DNA of 64,000 nucleotides from Saccharothrix luteola (GTDB lineage Bacteria; Actinomycetota; Actinomycetes; Mycobacteriales; Pseudonocardiaceae), in contig NZ_JAJHUO010000032.1 in the NCBI RefSeq assembly GCF_020859565.1, positions 53,140 through 117,139 on the forward strand. Reading direction: 5' to 3'. How positions within the stretch are numbered: position 1 is the first letter of the stretch; each line of letters opens with the position of its first letter. The position numbers and the translations under genes were made by a program. Under the pieces are notes generated by a model that was given only the letters and a program-made list of their open reading frames with translations, did not search any database and was not told the origin of the DNA. Shown one piece after another: positions 24,260-33,013 of the stretch.

Positions 24260-24894
24260 ATCAGGCCCAGGTCGCGGGCCCTCGCCCCGGCCTGGAAGCG
24301 GGAGTTCGCGCCCAGGACGGCCATCAGTTCCGCCACCCGCCTCCGATAGGTCCGCACGCCGAGGCCGAGCGCGCGGGCCGCGGTCTCGTCCTTGCAGCCC
24401 GATGCCAGCAGCTCCAGCACCCGCGGCGCGAGCGCGCGCAGCTCCGCGTGCTGGGCGTCGTACACCGCGAGGTCGGTCCCCGAGCGCCACGCGGCGTCGA
24501 ACAAGGACGCCACGTTCTGCACCACCGTCGGCTCCGTCACGACGCCGTAACCGCGGCGGCCGTCCACCACGTCACCGGCCAGGATCGCGAGCCGGCGGTC
24601 GATGATGATCGTCTCGTTGACGTCGTCCTGCGTGATCCGCACCTCCGCGCCCCGCGACGCGGCGGTGCGGAGGTGCTGCGCCATCGACGGGTTCAACAGC
24701 GCCTCCGGCCGGTACAGCTTGCGCAGCCTCGGCATCGGCGCCGGGTGGACGTCATCGTGCCGTCGCCGGGTCGCCGCGAAGGTGTTCAGGTCCCTCGCGG
24801 CGCACGTGATCTCGGTCGCCGTCGCGAACAGGTGGGCGGTGCGGGTGAACACCTCCTCGTCACTGTGGAGGACGGGCACGAAATCGAGGCTCAT
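24256..24894 (-). CDS. LuxR-type HTH transcriptional regulator
   Basis: 212 aa from ATG at 24894. The C-terminal HTH is seen as LLASGCKDETAARALGLGVR followed by TYRRRVAELMAVLGANSRF, the NarL/LuxR type. The N-terminal 140 residues (HLFATATEITCAARDLNTFA, then PMPRLRKLYRPEALLNP, DDVNETIIIDRRLAIL) match the helical/PLD-like sensor domain of many single-component actinobacterial LuxR proteins. It is divergent from an aldo/keto reductase with 95 bp between starts, so it may control that gene. Confidence 0.8.
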   Translation of the reverse strand: MSLDFVPVLHSDEEVFTRTAHLFATATEITCAARDLNTFAATRRRHDDVHPAPMPRLRKLYRPEALLNPSMAQHLRTAASRGAEVRITQDDVNETIIIDRRLAILAGDVVDGRRGYGVVTEPTVVQNVASLFDAAWRSGTDLAVYDAQHAELRALAPRVLELLASGCKDETAARALGLGVRTYRRRVAELMAVLGANSRFQAGARARDLGLI

Positions 24895-24989
24895 GCCACC
24901 CAGTCTGCGCACGGCACAACCCCACCGCCAATGTCGGCAGGAAGTTGCCATTCGCGGCGGGCCGCACCCTGAGAACCGAAGCTGGAGCC

Positions 24990-25895
24990 ATGAGCACAAC
25001 GATCGACGCGACGGCCGCCGGCACCTGGGACCTCGGCGACCGGACGGTCAACCGCCTCGGCTTCGGGGCCATGCGGCTGATGAGCGACGCCGACGGCGGC
25101 CCGAGCGACCGCGGGCGGGCCATCGAGGTCCTCCGGAAGGCCGTCGAGCTGGGTGTCAACCACATCGACACCGCCGCCTTCTACTTCTCCCCGCTGCGCT
25201 CCGCCAACGAGCTGATCAACACCGCCCTCGCGCCCTACCCCGACGACCTGGTCATCACCACCAAGGTCGGCCCCGGCCGCGACCCGTCCGGCGACTGGCT
25301 GCACGTCGAGGACGGGAAGGGTCTCCGCGGCCAGGTGGAGGAGAACATCCGCCAGCTCGGCCTCGACCACCTCGACGTCGTCAACCTCCGCATCGGCCGG
25401 GGCCTCGAACGGGGCGAGGGCTCCATCGCGGACCGCTTCGGCGCGCTCGCCGAGCTGCGGGAGGAAGGTCTCATCCGGCACCTCGGCATCTCGAACGTGG
25501 GCGTCGAGCACCTGGAGGAAGCCCTCGCGATCGCGCCGGTGGTGTGCGTCCAGAACCAGTACGGGCTCGTCACGCGCCGCGAGGACGACGCGCTCGTCGA
25601 GCTGTGCGCGCGGCACGGCGTCGCGTTCGTGCCGTTCTTCGCCATCGGGGCCGCGATCCCCGGCGCGTCGCCGTTCGGGGCGGCCGACGAGACGGGCAAG
25701 GACGTGATCGAGGAGGTCGCGAAGGCGCACGACGCCACCGCCGCGCAGGTCCGCCTGGCCTGGACGCTCCACCAGGGTCCCAACGTCCTCGCCATCCCGG
25801 GCACCGGCAACCCGGCGCACGTGGCGGAGAACGTGGCCGCGGCCGGGTTGCGGCTGACCGACGAGGACATGTCCCGCTTGAACGCCATCGCGTGA
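24990..25895 (+). CDS. Aldo/keto reductase
   Basis: 301 aa from ATG at 24990. The AKR fold is shown by NRLGFGAMRLM at the start, GVNHIDTAAFYFSPL (Asp and Tyr of the catalytic tetrad), VITTKVGPGRDPSG (Lys), LDVVNLRIGRG, and GISNVGVEHLEEAL. NADPH-binding features near the C-terminus (IPGTGNPAHVAENVAA) fit. It reduces carbonyls of unknown substrate. It is probably regulated by the divergent LuxR-type protein. Confidence 0.9.
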   Translation: MSTTIDATAAGTWDLGDRTVNRLGFGAMRLMSDADGGPSDRGRAIEVLRKAVELGVNHIDTAAFYFSPLRSANELINTALAPYPDDLVITTKVGPGRDPSGDWLHVEDGKGLRGQVEENIRQLGLDHLDVVNLRIGRGLERGEGSIADRFGALAELREEGLIRHLGISNVGVEHLEEALAIAPVVCVQNQYGLVTRREDDALVELCARHGVAFVPFFAIGAAIPGASPFGAADETGKDVIEEVAKAHDATAAQVRLAWTLHQGPNVLAIPGTGNPAHVAENVAAAGLRLTDEDMSRLNAIA

Positions 25896-25909
25896 ACCAC
25901 GGCCCGCCC

Positions 25910-25942
25910 GCACCGCCGCGACGTCACCGACCGCGGCGGTGC
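25910..25942. terminator. Hairpin between convergent genes
   Basis: Perfect 11-bp arms GCACCGCCGCG (25910-25920) and CGCGGCGGTGC (25932-25942), overlapping the 3' end of the minus-strand membrane gene. Confidence 0.5.
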
Positions 25943-26490
25943 AGGCGGATCGCCGAGATCAGGAAGAAGACGCCGCCCACGGCCGCGTAGCCTGCGACGT
26001 TGGTGAGCGTGGCCGTCGTCCCGCCGGCCTGCACGACGAAGGTCGTGCCGGCGACCGCGGAGAGCCCACCGCTGAGGATCATCGCCCACTGGCCGCCGAG
26101 CCGGTAGCGCAGGATCGCCACGATCAGCTGCACGATGCCCGCCGTGATCGCCCACGCGCCCCACACCCGCAGCACGCTCGGGATGCCGGACGTGACCGCG
26201 AAGGCCAACCCGATGGCGGTGAGCAGGCTCGACGCCATGTTGGCGTAGAGCGCCACCCGAGGTCGCGCGGCGTTCGAAGAGCGGAAGTCGATCACGGCGG
26301 CCGCGACGTCGAACAGCGGGTAGGCCACCAGCAGCACGATGCCGACCGGGGTGAGCGTCGAGGCGGTGAGGGCGAGCAGGCCCGCCCAGACGATCGCGAA
26401 GCCGAACCGGGCGTAGTACAGGTTTCGCAGCGCCTCGGCGCCGCCGGCGATCCCGGAGACCGGGTTGCCGGCTTGGGTGGAGCTGGACAT
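25924..26490 (-). CDS. DUF308-like membrane protein
   Basis: 188 aa from ATG at 26490. Six hydrophobic segments (for example IVWAGLLALTASTLTPVGIV, LLTAIGLAFAVTSGI, AITAGIVQLIVAILRYRLG, AGYAAVGGVFFLISAIRL) with the FRSSNAARPRVALYANM loop of a widespread actinobacterial family related to DUF308/HdeD. It is divergent from a TetR regulator and the shared spacer holds two copies of a candidate operator, so it is likely the TetR target. Confidence 0.75.
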   Translation of the reverse strand: MSSSTQAGNPVSGIAGGAEALRNLYYARFGFAIVWAGLLALTASTLTPVGIVLLVAYPLFDVAAAVIDFRSSNAARPRVALYANMASSLLTAIGLAFAVTSGIPSVLRVWGAWAITAGIVQLIVAILRYRLGGQWAMILSGGLSAVAGTTFVVQAGGTTATLTNVAGYAAVGGVFFLISAIRLHRRGR

Positions 26491-26533
26491 CGCGTTCCTC
26501 TTTCGACGATCGAGACGGGTGACGGCTCGAAGT

Positions 26534-26604
26534 AGATAGAACGATCGGTACACCTGAGAGCTTGCGGCAGGCGTGCGCGACTGTCAAGACCGAACGTTCT
26601 ATCT
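26534..26604. promoter_or_regulatory. Inverted pair of TetR-type operator copies
   Basis: AGATAGAACGATCGGT (26534-26549) recurs inverted as ACCGAACGTTCTATCT (26589-26604), 15 of 16 positions matching, 55 bp apart, between the divergent membrane-protein and TetR genes. Confidence 0.7.
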
Positions 26605-26640
26605 GCTAACCTCGGGGCCAGGCCTCGAAGGGGGAAGCGG

Positions 26641-27198
26641 ATGTCGGAAGCGCGGACGCGGCTGCTCACCACCGCCAGCGGGCTGTTCTACGCCGAAGGG
26701 CTCCACTCGGTGGGCATCGATCGCATCATCGCCGCCGCGGGAGTCACCCGAGCCACCCTGTACCGGCACTTCCCGGGCAAGGACGACCTCGTCGTCGCCT
26801 ACCTGACGCTGGCCGACGAGGCGATCCGCGCGCGAGTGGACGCCGCGCGGACGGAGGACCTCTCCCCCGACGACGTCGTCCGCACCGTCGCCCGGTCCAT
26901 CGCCGACGACATCCGGCGCCCCGACTTCCGGGGCTGCGCGTTCCTCAACGCCGCCGCCGAGTACCCCCACCCGACCCACCCGGTCCACCAGGCGGTCCTC
27001 AGGCACCGGCAGTGGTTCCTGGCCACGATCACCGAACTCCTCGCAGCCACCGGGGAAACCGATTCGGAAGCCGCCGCCCGCCACTTCGTCATGCTGCGGG
27101 ACGGCGCCATGGCCGCCGGCTGCCTGACCGACCCGGAACCGATCGGCGCGACGTTCCTCCTCGGGGTCGAAGGCCTCCTCGCGCGCCGCGGCCGGTAA
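26641..27198 (+). CDS. TetR family transcriptional regulator
   Basis: 185 aa. The N-terminal HTH is typical: LLTTASGLFYAEGLHSVGID followed by RIIAAAGVTRATLYRHFPGKDDLV. The ligand domain contains RRPDFRGCAFLNAAAEYP, characteristic of a broad TetR subgroup that responds to small lipophilic compounds. Two near-perfect inverted operator copies lie upstream, between it and the DUF308-like membrane gene, pointing to autoregulation and control of that gene. Confidence 0.9.
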   Translation: MSEARTRLLTTASGLFYAEGLHSVGIDRIIAAAGVTRATLYRHFPGKDDLVVAYLTLADEAIRARVDAARTEDLSPDDVVRTVARSIADDIRRPDFRGCAFLNAAAEYPHPTHPVHQAVLRHRQWFLATITELLAATGETDSEAAARHFVMLRDGAMAAGCLTDPEPIGATFLLGVEGLLARRGR

Positions 27199-27247
27199 CC
27201 GAACCCTCGGCCCGCTTCGACCCGACACCGCCGTCGACGGCCGCGCC

Positions 27248-27826
27248 TCAGCCCGGGTGGGAGACGTACCCGCCGGCCCAGTGGCCGCCGAAGTCCACCG
27301 GCTTGCCGGCCATGTCCCACTGGAGGAGGTTGTCCTCGCCGGTGCTCACCAGCAGGTCGCGGACGGCGCTCGTCATCGGCCCGGGATGTTCCTCGTGCCA
27401 GAAGTCCCGGTTGTGGTAGGCGACCCGCCAGTCGTCCGGGTCCGCCGAGTCGGTGATCCACCAGAACGTTCCCCCCGCCCCGTTGGTCCCCCAGGGGTAG
27501 AGACCACCGGGCTCCGGGAACAGCCGGTACGGCACACCTCGCAGGTAGTCGAGGTCCTCGTCGCCGAAGATCTCCAGCAGTTCGTCGTTGTGCGCCTTGG
27601 CGTTCGCGCACTCCTCGGTGCTCTGACCGGGGTTGGAGAACTGGACGGCGCCGCGGAAACCGCCGGAGGGGAACCTCGTGAGCAACGCCTTGTAATCGCC
27701 GGGGAGCGGTGTTCCCAGCTCGCGTTCGACGGTGGCCCAGTCCAGCTCCGGCCGGAAATCACCGGCCCGCCACCCGACGAGCTCGCAGATCTCGTCGACG
27801 TACGACCGCCTCGGCGCGTCTGCCAC
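27248..27826 (-). CDS. SMI1/KNR4 (SUKH) family protein
   Basis: 192 aa, GTG start preceded by AGGAGAA. The SUKH signatures are visible: LDWATVERELGTPLPGDYKA then FPSGGFRGAVQF, FPEPGGLYPWGTNGAGGTFW, and a terminal WAGGYVSHPG. SUKH proteins are often immunity proteins against secreted toxins, but stand-alone members are frequent in actinobacteria. No toxin gene is adjacent. Confidence 0.8.
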   Translation of the reverse strand: MADAPRRSYVDEICELVGWRAGDFRPELDWATVERELGTPLPGDYKALLTRFPSGGFRGAVQFSNPGQSTEECANAKAHNDELLEIFGDEDLDYLRGVPYRLFPEPGGLYPWGTNGAGGTFWWITDSADPDDWRVAYHNRDFWHEEHPGPMTSAVRDLLVSTGEDNLLQWDMAGKPVDFGGHWAGGYVSHPG

Positions 27827-27844
27827 GTGTTCTCCTGGTTGCCG

Positions 27845-28465
27845 TCAGGCCGTCGCGCCGCGGTGGCGCTGGTAGTGGCGGGCGGAACGAGCGCGGTTGC
27901 CGCAGCCCGCCGAGCACCACTCCCGGCGGGGGTGGTGCTTGAGGAAGTACAGGACGCAGCCGGGGCCGAGGCAGGCGCGCAGCAGGTGGCGGGTGCCCTG
28001 GCTGAAGAGCGCGATGGCGTCCTCGGCGATCGCGGAGACGGCGGCGGAGGCGGCCTGCCCGCCGGTGCGCGTGTGACGTGATGGTGCCTGGCCGGGCACC
28101 CAGGACAGCGCCGACCAGTGGGGCGTGTGGCCGGCGGCCCGGTTGAGCTCGGTCACGGCCGCGTCGAGGCCGCGGGTGTCGGACGCGGCCGCCGGGCGCG
28201 GGTCCCCGGTCGCCTCGGTCGCCAGCCGGCGCAGCGCGTCGCGCAGACCGATCAGCCGGTGGCCGAGGCGGTCGAGGTCGGACGCGGTGAGCGCGTCGAG
28301 GTCGCCGGGGGTCATCAGGTCCGTCCTGGCGCAGACGGCGCGCAGCCAGGCCCTGGTGCCGTCGGGATCGCGCAGCGCGTCGTGCACGCCGTCGCGGTCG
28401 GCCCAGACGGTGTTCATCAACTCCACCGGGAGCGGCTCGCCCAGCAGCGGCGCGTCCGTGTCCAT
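27845..28465 (-). CDS. ABATE / CGNR zinc-finger regulator
   Basis: 206 aa. The N-terminal ABATE-type domain (GEPLPVELMNTVWADRDGVH) is followed by a C-terminal CGNR zinc finger: RACLGPGCVLYFLKHHPRRE then WCSAGCGNRARSARHYQRH. These proteins are transcription regulators. It is divergent from a pyridoxamine-oxidase-like gene, and the spacer has repeated TTCTAACGGTT sites and a CCGTTGACAACGG palindrome, which are good candidates for its binding sites. Confidence 0.85.
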   Translation of the reverse strand: MDTDAPLLGEPLPVELMNTVWADRDGVHDALRDPDGTRAWLRAVCARTDLMTPGDLDALTASDLDRLGHRLIGLRDALRRLATEATGDPRPAAASDTRGLDAAVTELNRAAGHTPHWSALSWVPGQAPSRHTRTGGQAASAAVSAIAEDAIALFSQGTRHLLRACLGPGCVLYFLKHHPRREWCSAGCGNRARSARHYQRHRGATA

Positions 28466-28484
28466 GCCGTCGAGGCTACCCCAC

Positions 28485-28555
28485 TTCTAACGGTTGCAGA
28501 GGTCTCTATCCGTTGACAACGGGCACCGGCGCGTGTCATGGTCGTTCTAACGGTT
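28485..28555. promoter_or_regulatory. Candidate CGNR-regulator binding sites
   Basis: Direct repeats TTCTAACGGTT at 28485-28495 and 28545-28555 (60 bp apart) flank a perfect 13-base palindrome CCGTTGACAACGG at 28510-28522. All share an AACGG core. They lie between the divergent regulator and oxidase-like genes. Confidence 0.55.
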
Positions 28556-28603
28556 ACTGGCGCATGCAAACGTCAGAACCGGTGATCGGAGGAGTGCTCC
28601 CCC

Positions 28604-29542
28604 ATGACCGACACCGCGGGCTTCCACGAGGGCGAGTTGGCCGTGCAACGCCGTGCCGGCGTCTCCGCGGACGCCGCCCGGCTCGCGGGCATGGTGGCGC
28701 CCTCCCGGCTCAGCGGCGGGGCGGAGCGGTTCCTGGCGGAGCGCACGTTCGCCGCGATCACCGCACGCGACACCGGCGGCTCACTGTGGCTCTCACCGCT
28801 CACCGGGCCGCCGGGATTCCTCCACGTCGACGCACCCACCACCCTCGCGGTGCGGACGTCGCCCGGCGAGGGCGATCCGCTCCGAGGCCTGCCGGCGGAC
28901 CAGCCCGCCGGCGTGATCGTGGTCGAGTTCGCCACCCGCAGACGTTTGCGCGTCAACGGCACCCTGTCCGACGCCGGGGACGACGGGCTGCGCGTCGAGG
29001 TGGAGCAGGCGTACGGCAACTGCCCGCGGTACATCCAGGCCCGACGCCTCCACAGCGCGCCCGGCACGTCCCGGACCGCCGCACCCGTCCGACGCGGCAC
29101 GGACCTCGCGCCGGACGACGTCGACCTGATCCGCCGGTCCGACACCTTCCTCCTCGGCACCACCCACCCCTCCCGCGGCAACGACGCCTCGCACCGCGGC
29201 GGGGCGCCCGGGTTCGTCCGCGTCGAGGACGGGAGGCTGTGGTGGCCGGACTACGCGGGCAACAACATGTTCAACACCCTCGGCAACCTCCGGTCGGACC
29301 CCGACGCCGCGCTGCTGTTCTGCGACTTCACCACCGGCCGCACCCTGCACCTGTCCGGCCGGGCCGAGGTGGAGTGGACCCGCCCGGGCGTGCCCGGCGA
29401 CGACGACCGCACCGGCCGCCGCGTCCACTTCACCCCCCGGCACGTGGTCGCCGGCCGACCGCTGCCGCTGCGGGCCGACTCCGTGGCCCCGTCCCCCGAC
29501 AACCCGCCGCTCACCGCACCGTGGAGGACAGCCCGGCCATGA
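28604..29542 (+). CDS. Pyridoxamine 5'-phosphate oxidase-like flavoprotein
   Basis: 312 aa, ATG after a strong GGAGGAG. It has a split-barrel FMN fold: FLAERTFAAITARDTGGSLW at the N-terminal half, a central SRGNDASHRGGAPGFVRVED, then WWPDYAGNNMFNTLGNLRSD, the usual phosphate-binding region. Members reduce or oxidise small substrates with flavin; the exact reaction is unknown. It is translationally coupled to an NTF2-like gene and is probably controlled by the divergent CGNR protein. Confidence 0.8.
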   Translation: MTDTAGFHEGELAVQRRAGVSADAARLAGMVAPSRLSGGAERFLAERTFAAITARDTGGSLWLSPLTGPPGFLHVDAPTTLAVRTSPGEGDPLRGLPADQPAGVIVVEFATRRRLRVNGTLSDAGDDGLRVEVEQAYGNCPRYIQARRLHSAPGTSRTAAPVRRGTDLAPDDVDLIRRSDTFLLGTTHPSRGNDASHRGGAPGFVRVEDGRLWWPDYAGNNMFNTLGNLRSDPDAALLFCDFTTGRTLHLSGRAEVEWTRPGVPGDDDRTGRRVHFTPRHVVAGRPLPLRADSVAPSPDNPPLTAPWRTARP

Positions 29543-30006
29543 CCGACGCACGCCCGCCGTTCCCGCCGTTCGACGTCGACGGCGCCCTGGCCAAGGTCCA
29601 AGCCGCCGAGGACGCCTGGAACACCCGCGACCCGCACCGCGTCGCCCTCGCGTACACCGAGGACTCGGTGTGGCGCAACCGCGACGTCTTCGTCACCGGC
29701 CGCGCGGAGATCGTCGGGTTCCTCACCGCGAAGTGGGCCCGCGAACTCGACTACGTCCTGCGCAAGAGCCTCTGGGGCTTCCGCGGGAACCGCATCGCCG
29801 TCCGCTTCCAGTACGAGTGGCGCGACGCGGAGGGCCGGTGGTCCCGCTCCTACGGCAACGAGCTGTGGGAGTTCGCCGACAACGGCCTGATGAGCCGCCG
29901 CGAGGCCAGTATCAACGACGTGCGCATCGACGATGCCGACCGCCGCTACTTCGGCCCCCGCCCGCAGGACGAACGAGGCCCGGGCCACGACATCCCGCTC
30001 GCCTGA
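29539..30006 (+). CDS. NTF2-like (DUF1348) protein
   Basis: 155 aa from an ATG that overlaps the previous stop (ATGA). The DUF1348 fold of the SnoaL/NTF2 superfamily is clear from VALAYTEDSVWRNRDVFVTG, then FLTAKWARELDYVLRKSLWG and FQYEWRDAEGRWSRSYGNE. These are small cone-shaped barrels that bind hydrophobic ligands; few have known function. Co-expression with the flavoprotein suggests a joint detoxification role. Confidence 0.85.
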   Translation: MTDARPPFPPFDVDGALAKVQAAEDAWNTRDPHRVALAYTEDSVWRNRDVFVTGRAEIVGFLTAKWARELDYVLRKSLWGFRGNRIAVRFQYEWRDAEGRWSRSYGNELWEFADNGLMSRREASINDVRIDDADRRYFGPRPQDERGPGHDIPLA

Positions 30007-30022
30007 CCCGCGTCCTCGGCAT

Positions 30023-30083
30023 CCGCCGGTCGGTCCAGGTCCGTCCACAAAGGACACTGCGGGCGGACCTGGCCGACCGGCGG
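30023..30083. terminator. Bidirectional terminator hairpin
   Basis: Arms of about 20 bp with a single bulge: 30023-30043 and 30064-30083 (core GGTCCAGGTCCG-type left arm, CGGACCTGG right arm). It separates the convergent NTF2-like and aldolase/SDR genes. Confidence 0.65.
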
Positions 30084-30085
30084 GG

Positions 30086-32014
30086 TCAGACGACCCGCTC
30101 GTTCCCGCCGTCGACCGGCACCTGCGCACCCGTGGTGTGGGCGAAGGTGTCCGAGCACAGCTCCGCGATCACCCGGCCGACCGCCGCGCTGGTGATCTCG
30201 GCGCCCAGCAGGTTGCGCCGCTTGTAGGCGTCGACGCTCAAGCCGTAGTGCTCGGCACGCCGGGCCAGCACCTCCGCGGTCCACAGGCCGGTGTCGAAGA
30301 CCGCGTCCGGGTGGACCGCGTTGACCCTGATGCCGTCGGCCGCCCACTCCAGCGCGGCAACCCTGGCCAGTTGCGTGACCGCCGCCTTCGAGGCCGAGTA
30401 CGCCGCCGCGCCCGGTCCGGGGGCAGGCACGTTCTTGGAGGCCACGACGACCACCCGCCCGCCGCGCGGCGCGAGCTTGAGCAGGGGGTGCGCCTTGGCG
30501 AACAGGGCGGCGATCGCGTCCGCGTTGACCGACATCGCGTGCCGCCACGTGGCCGGGTCCAGCTCGGCGATCGGGGTGTTGGCCGGGAACACGCCGGCGG
30601 ACGCGACCAGCACGTCCAGCCCGCCGAACCGCTCCACGCCCCGGTCGATCGCGGCCTCGACCGCGGCGGGGTCGGTGACGTCGGCCCGGAGGCCGAGGTA
30701 GTCCGCGCGGCTCTCGGTCGGCGTGAGGTCGAGCCCGATCACGCTCGCGCCCTTGGCCCGCAGCGCGTCGACGCACGCCCGGCCGATGCCGGACGCCGCG
30801 CCGGTGACCAGCGCGACCTCGCCGGTGAACTCCGCCGGCGCGCCGGAGAGCCGCAGCTTGGCCTGCTCCAGCTCCCAGTACTCCATGTCGAACAGGTCCC
30901 CCGGCGGCAACGCGCGGTACCCGCCCAGCTCCTCCGCCCGCTCGATGACGTCGATCGTGTGGGCGTAGATGTCGTACGCGATGTCGGCGTCCTTGGCCCG
31001 CCTGCCGACCGAGAGCATGCCGAGCCCGGGGTCGAGCACGACGCGCGGCGCCGGGTCGAGCATGGTCAGGCCCGGTCCCGCGTGCTCGTCGAAGTACCGG
31101 CGGTAGTCGGCCGCGTAGCCGTCGACGTCCTCGCCGATCAGCGGGACGCGCTTGGTGCGGATCACGTGGTCGGGGGTCGCCGGGCCCCGCGTGGCCACGT
31201 CGGCGAGGTCCGGCCGGGCGACGAAGGCCATCGTGGCGGCGTCGGCGTGCCGGCTCACGATCATCGGCGCGCCCGCGACGTCGGAGATCCGCCTGCGGAG
31301 GCCGGCGAGCCGGTGGCGGTCGACCGGCGGCGCGGGCACGGACCTCCGCTCGGGCCGGTGCCGGGACAGGTACGCCTCGGCGTCGCCGACCAGCTCGACG
31401 TGCCGGTCGTAGGCCTGCCTGGTGTCCTCCCCGAACGTGAACAGGCCGTGGTTGAGCAGCACCACGCCGATGGTGCGCTCGCCGGCGTGCTCGGGGAAGA
31501 GCTCCGCGCACGTGCGGGCGAGGGCGAACCCGGGCATGACGTAGGGGATCACCACGACGCGGTCGCCGAAGACCTCCTCCACCAGCGGCTTGTCCAGGTT
31601 GGTCAGCGTGATCACGGCGTCGGCGTGGCTGTGCAGCACGGCCGGGTGCGGCAGCACGGCGTGCAGCAGCGTCTCCACGCTCGGGTCGGGCGCGCTCGCG
31701 TCCAGCAACGCGCACCGCAGCTCGTTCATCATCGCGGAGTCCGGCAGGCTGGGCACGGTCAGCAGCTCGCGCAGGCGGTCCAGCCGCAGCGGCGCGAACC
31801 CGGCCCGCTCGATGGTCGCGAGGTCCCAGCCGCTCCCCTTGACGTGCAGCACGTCCACCGCACGGCCGGTGATGTCCACAGTGGACGTCTTGACCGAGGT
31901 GTTGCCGCCGCCGTGCAGCACGAGGTCCGGCTCGCGGCCGAGCAGCCGTGACCCGTAGACGCACGCGTCCAGCTCGTCGGTGTGCGTTTCCGTTTCAGCC
32001 CAGCGGTTTTCCAC
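30086..32014 (-). CDS. Bifunctional class II aldolase / short-chain dehydrogenase
   Basis: 642 aa. Residues 1-360 are a class II (zinc) aldolase of the RhaD/AraD type: LVLHGGGNTSVKTSTVDITG, the metal site around VLHSHADAVITL and VVLLNHGLFTFG. Residues about 385-642 are an SDR: VTGAASGIGRACVDAL (NAD site), VASAGVFPANTPIAE, and the YSASK catalytic pair. Such fusions split a ketose 1-phosphate into DHAP and an aldehyde and then oxidise or reduce the aldehyde. It overlaps the mtnA gene by 20 nt, implying one pathway: 5-deoxyribulose or 5-methylthioribulose 1-phosphate breakdown. The sugar is inferred. Confidence 0.85.
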   Translation of the reverse strand: MENRWAETETHTDELDACVYGSRLLGREPDLVLHGGGNTSVKTSTVDITGRAVDVLHVKGSGWDLATIERAGFAPLRLDRLRELLTVPSLPDSAMMNELRCALLDASAPDPSVETLLHAVLPHPAVLHSHADAVITLTNLDKPLVEEVFGDRVVVIPYVMPGFALARTCAELFPEHAGERTIGVVLLNHGLFTFGEDTRQAYDRHVELVGDAEAYLSRHRPERRSVPAPPVDRHRLAGLRRRISDVAGAPMIVSRHADAATMAFVARPDLADVATRGPATPDHVIRTKRVPLIGEDVDGYAADYRRYFDEHAGPGLTMLDPAPRVVLDPGLGMLSVGRRAKDADIAYDIYAHTIDVIERAEELGGYRALPPGDLFDMEYWELEQAKLRLSGAPAEFTGEVALVTGAASGIGRACVDALRAKGASVIGLDLTPTESRADYLGLRADVTDPAAVEAAIDRGVERFGGLDVLVASAGVFPANTPIAELDPATWRHAMSVNADAIAALFAKAHPLLKLAPRGGRVVVVASKNVPAPGPGAAAYSASKAAVTQLARVAALEWAADGIRVNAVHPDAVFDTGLWTAEVLARRAEHYGLSVDAYKRRNLLGAEITSAAVGRVIAELCSDTFAHTTGAQVPVDGGNERVV

Positions 32015-32945
32015 AGATCGTCCGTTCGTCGGTGACGATGGCCGTGACCAGGTCGGCCGGGGTGACGTCGAAGGCGAAGTTCAGCGCGGCGGTGGCGCGG
32101 TCCCCGACGACCTCCGCCGGGTCCCGCACCTCGATCTCCACGTGCGCGCCGTCGGGGGTGGCCAGGTCGATGGTCGACTCGGGCGCCGCGACGACGAACG
32201 GGATGCCGGCCCGCGCCGCGGCCAGCGCCAGCGGGTACGTGCCGATCTTGTTGACGACGTCGCCGTTGGCCGCGATCCGGTCCGCGCCGACCACGACCGC
32301 GTCGGCCAGGCCCTTGGCGATCACCGTCGGACCCGCCGAGTCGACCACGACCGTGTGCGCGACGCCCATGCCGGCGAGCTCCCACGCCGTCAACCGGCTG
32401 CCCTGCAGCAGCGGGCGCGTCTCGTCCACGTAGACGTGGCCCAGCGCGCCGTCCTCGTGCAACGCCCGCACCACGCCGAGGGCGGTGCCCCACTCGACGC
32501 ACGCCAGGGCGCCCGCGTTGCAGTGGGTCTGCACGTTGACCGGTCCGCCGAGCCGCTCGACCAGCCACCGCGCGCCGCGCAACCCCAGCGCGCGGTTGCG
32601 GCGGACGTCGTCTTCGAGGACGTGGACGGCCTCGGCCACCACCGCGTCGAGGCCGTCGTCGAGCCGGGCCAGCACCCGGTCCACGCCCCACGCGAGGTTC
32701 ACCGCCGTCGGCCGGGCGGCCCGCAACCGCGCCGCCTCCGCGCGCACGTCCCCACCACCACCGGCGGCCAGCGCCACCCCGAGCGCGCCCGCGACGCCCA
32801 GCGCGGGCGCACCCCGGATCGCCAGTCTCCTGATCGCGTCGACGAGCTGGTCGACCGTGTCGATCCGCAGCGTCGTCACGACGTCCGGCAGCAGGGTCTG
32901 CTCGATCGCGATGATCCGGCCGTCCACCCAGTCGATCGTCCGCAT
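31995..32945 (-). CDS. mtnA: S-methyl-5-thioribose-1-phosphate isomerase (MtnA family)
   Basis: 316 aa from ATG at 32945. Family hallmarks are the N-terminal MRTIDWVDGRIIAIEQTLLP, the catalytic cysteine region NVQTHCNAGALA near residue 140, and the aspartate region VVGADRIAANGDVVNKIGTY near 222. MtnA turns methylthioribose 1-phosphate (and in some bacteria 5-deoxyribose 1-phosphate) into the ketose. The adjacent aldolase would cleave the product, as in the DHAP shunt or 5-deoxyribose disposal routes. Slightly short of the usual 340-360 aa. A kinase or phosphorylase for the first step is not seen nearby. Confidence 0.9.
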   Translation of the reverse strand: MRTIDWVDGRIIAIEQTLLPDVVTTLRIDTVDQLVDAIRRLAIRGAPALGVAGALGVALAAGGGGDVRAEAARLRAARPTAVNLAWGVDRVLARLDDGLDAVVAEAVHVLEDDVRRNRALGLRGARWLVERLGGPVNVQTHCNAGALACVEWGTALGVVRALHEDGALGHVYVDETRPLLQGSRLTAWELAGMGVAHTVVVDSAGPTVIAKGLADAVVVGADRIAANGDVVNKIGTYPLALAAARAGIPFVVAAPESTIDLATPDGAHVEIEVRDPAEVVGDRATAALNFAFDVTPADLVTAIVTDERTICGKPLG

Positions 32946-33013
32946 GGCTGAAGTCTCCAGGTTGGGCGCCGGTCGGGAAAGGATGATCACTCCGTCGGCA
33001 CAGCGGTGGTGCG

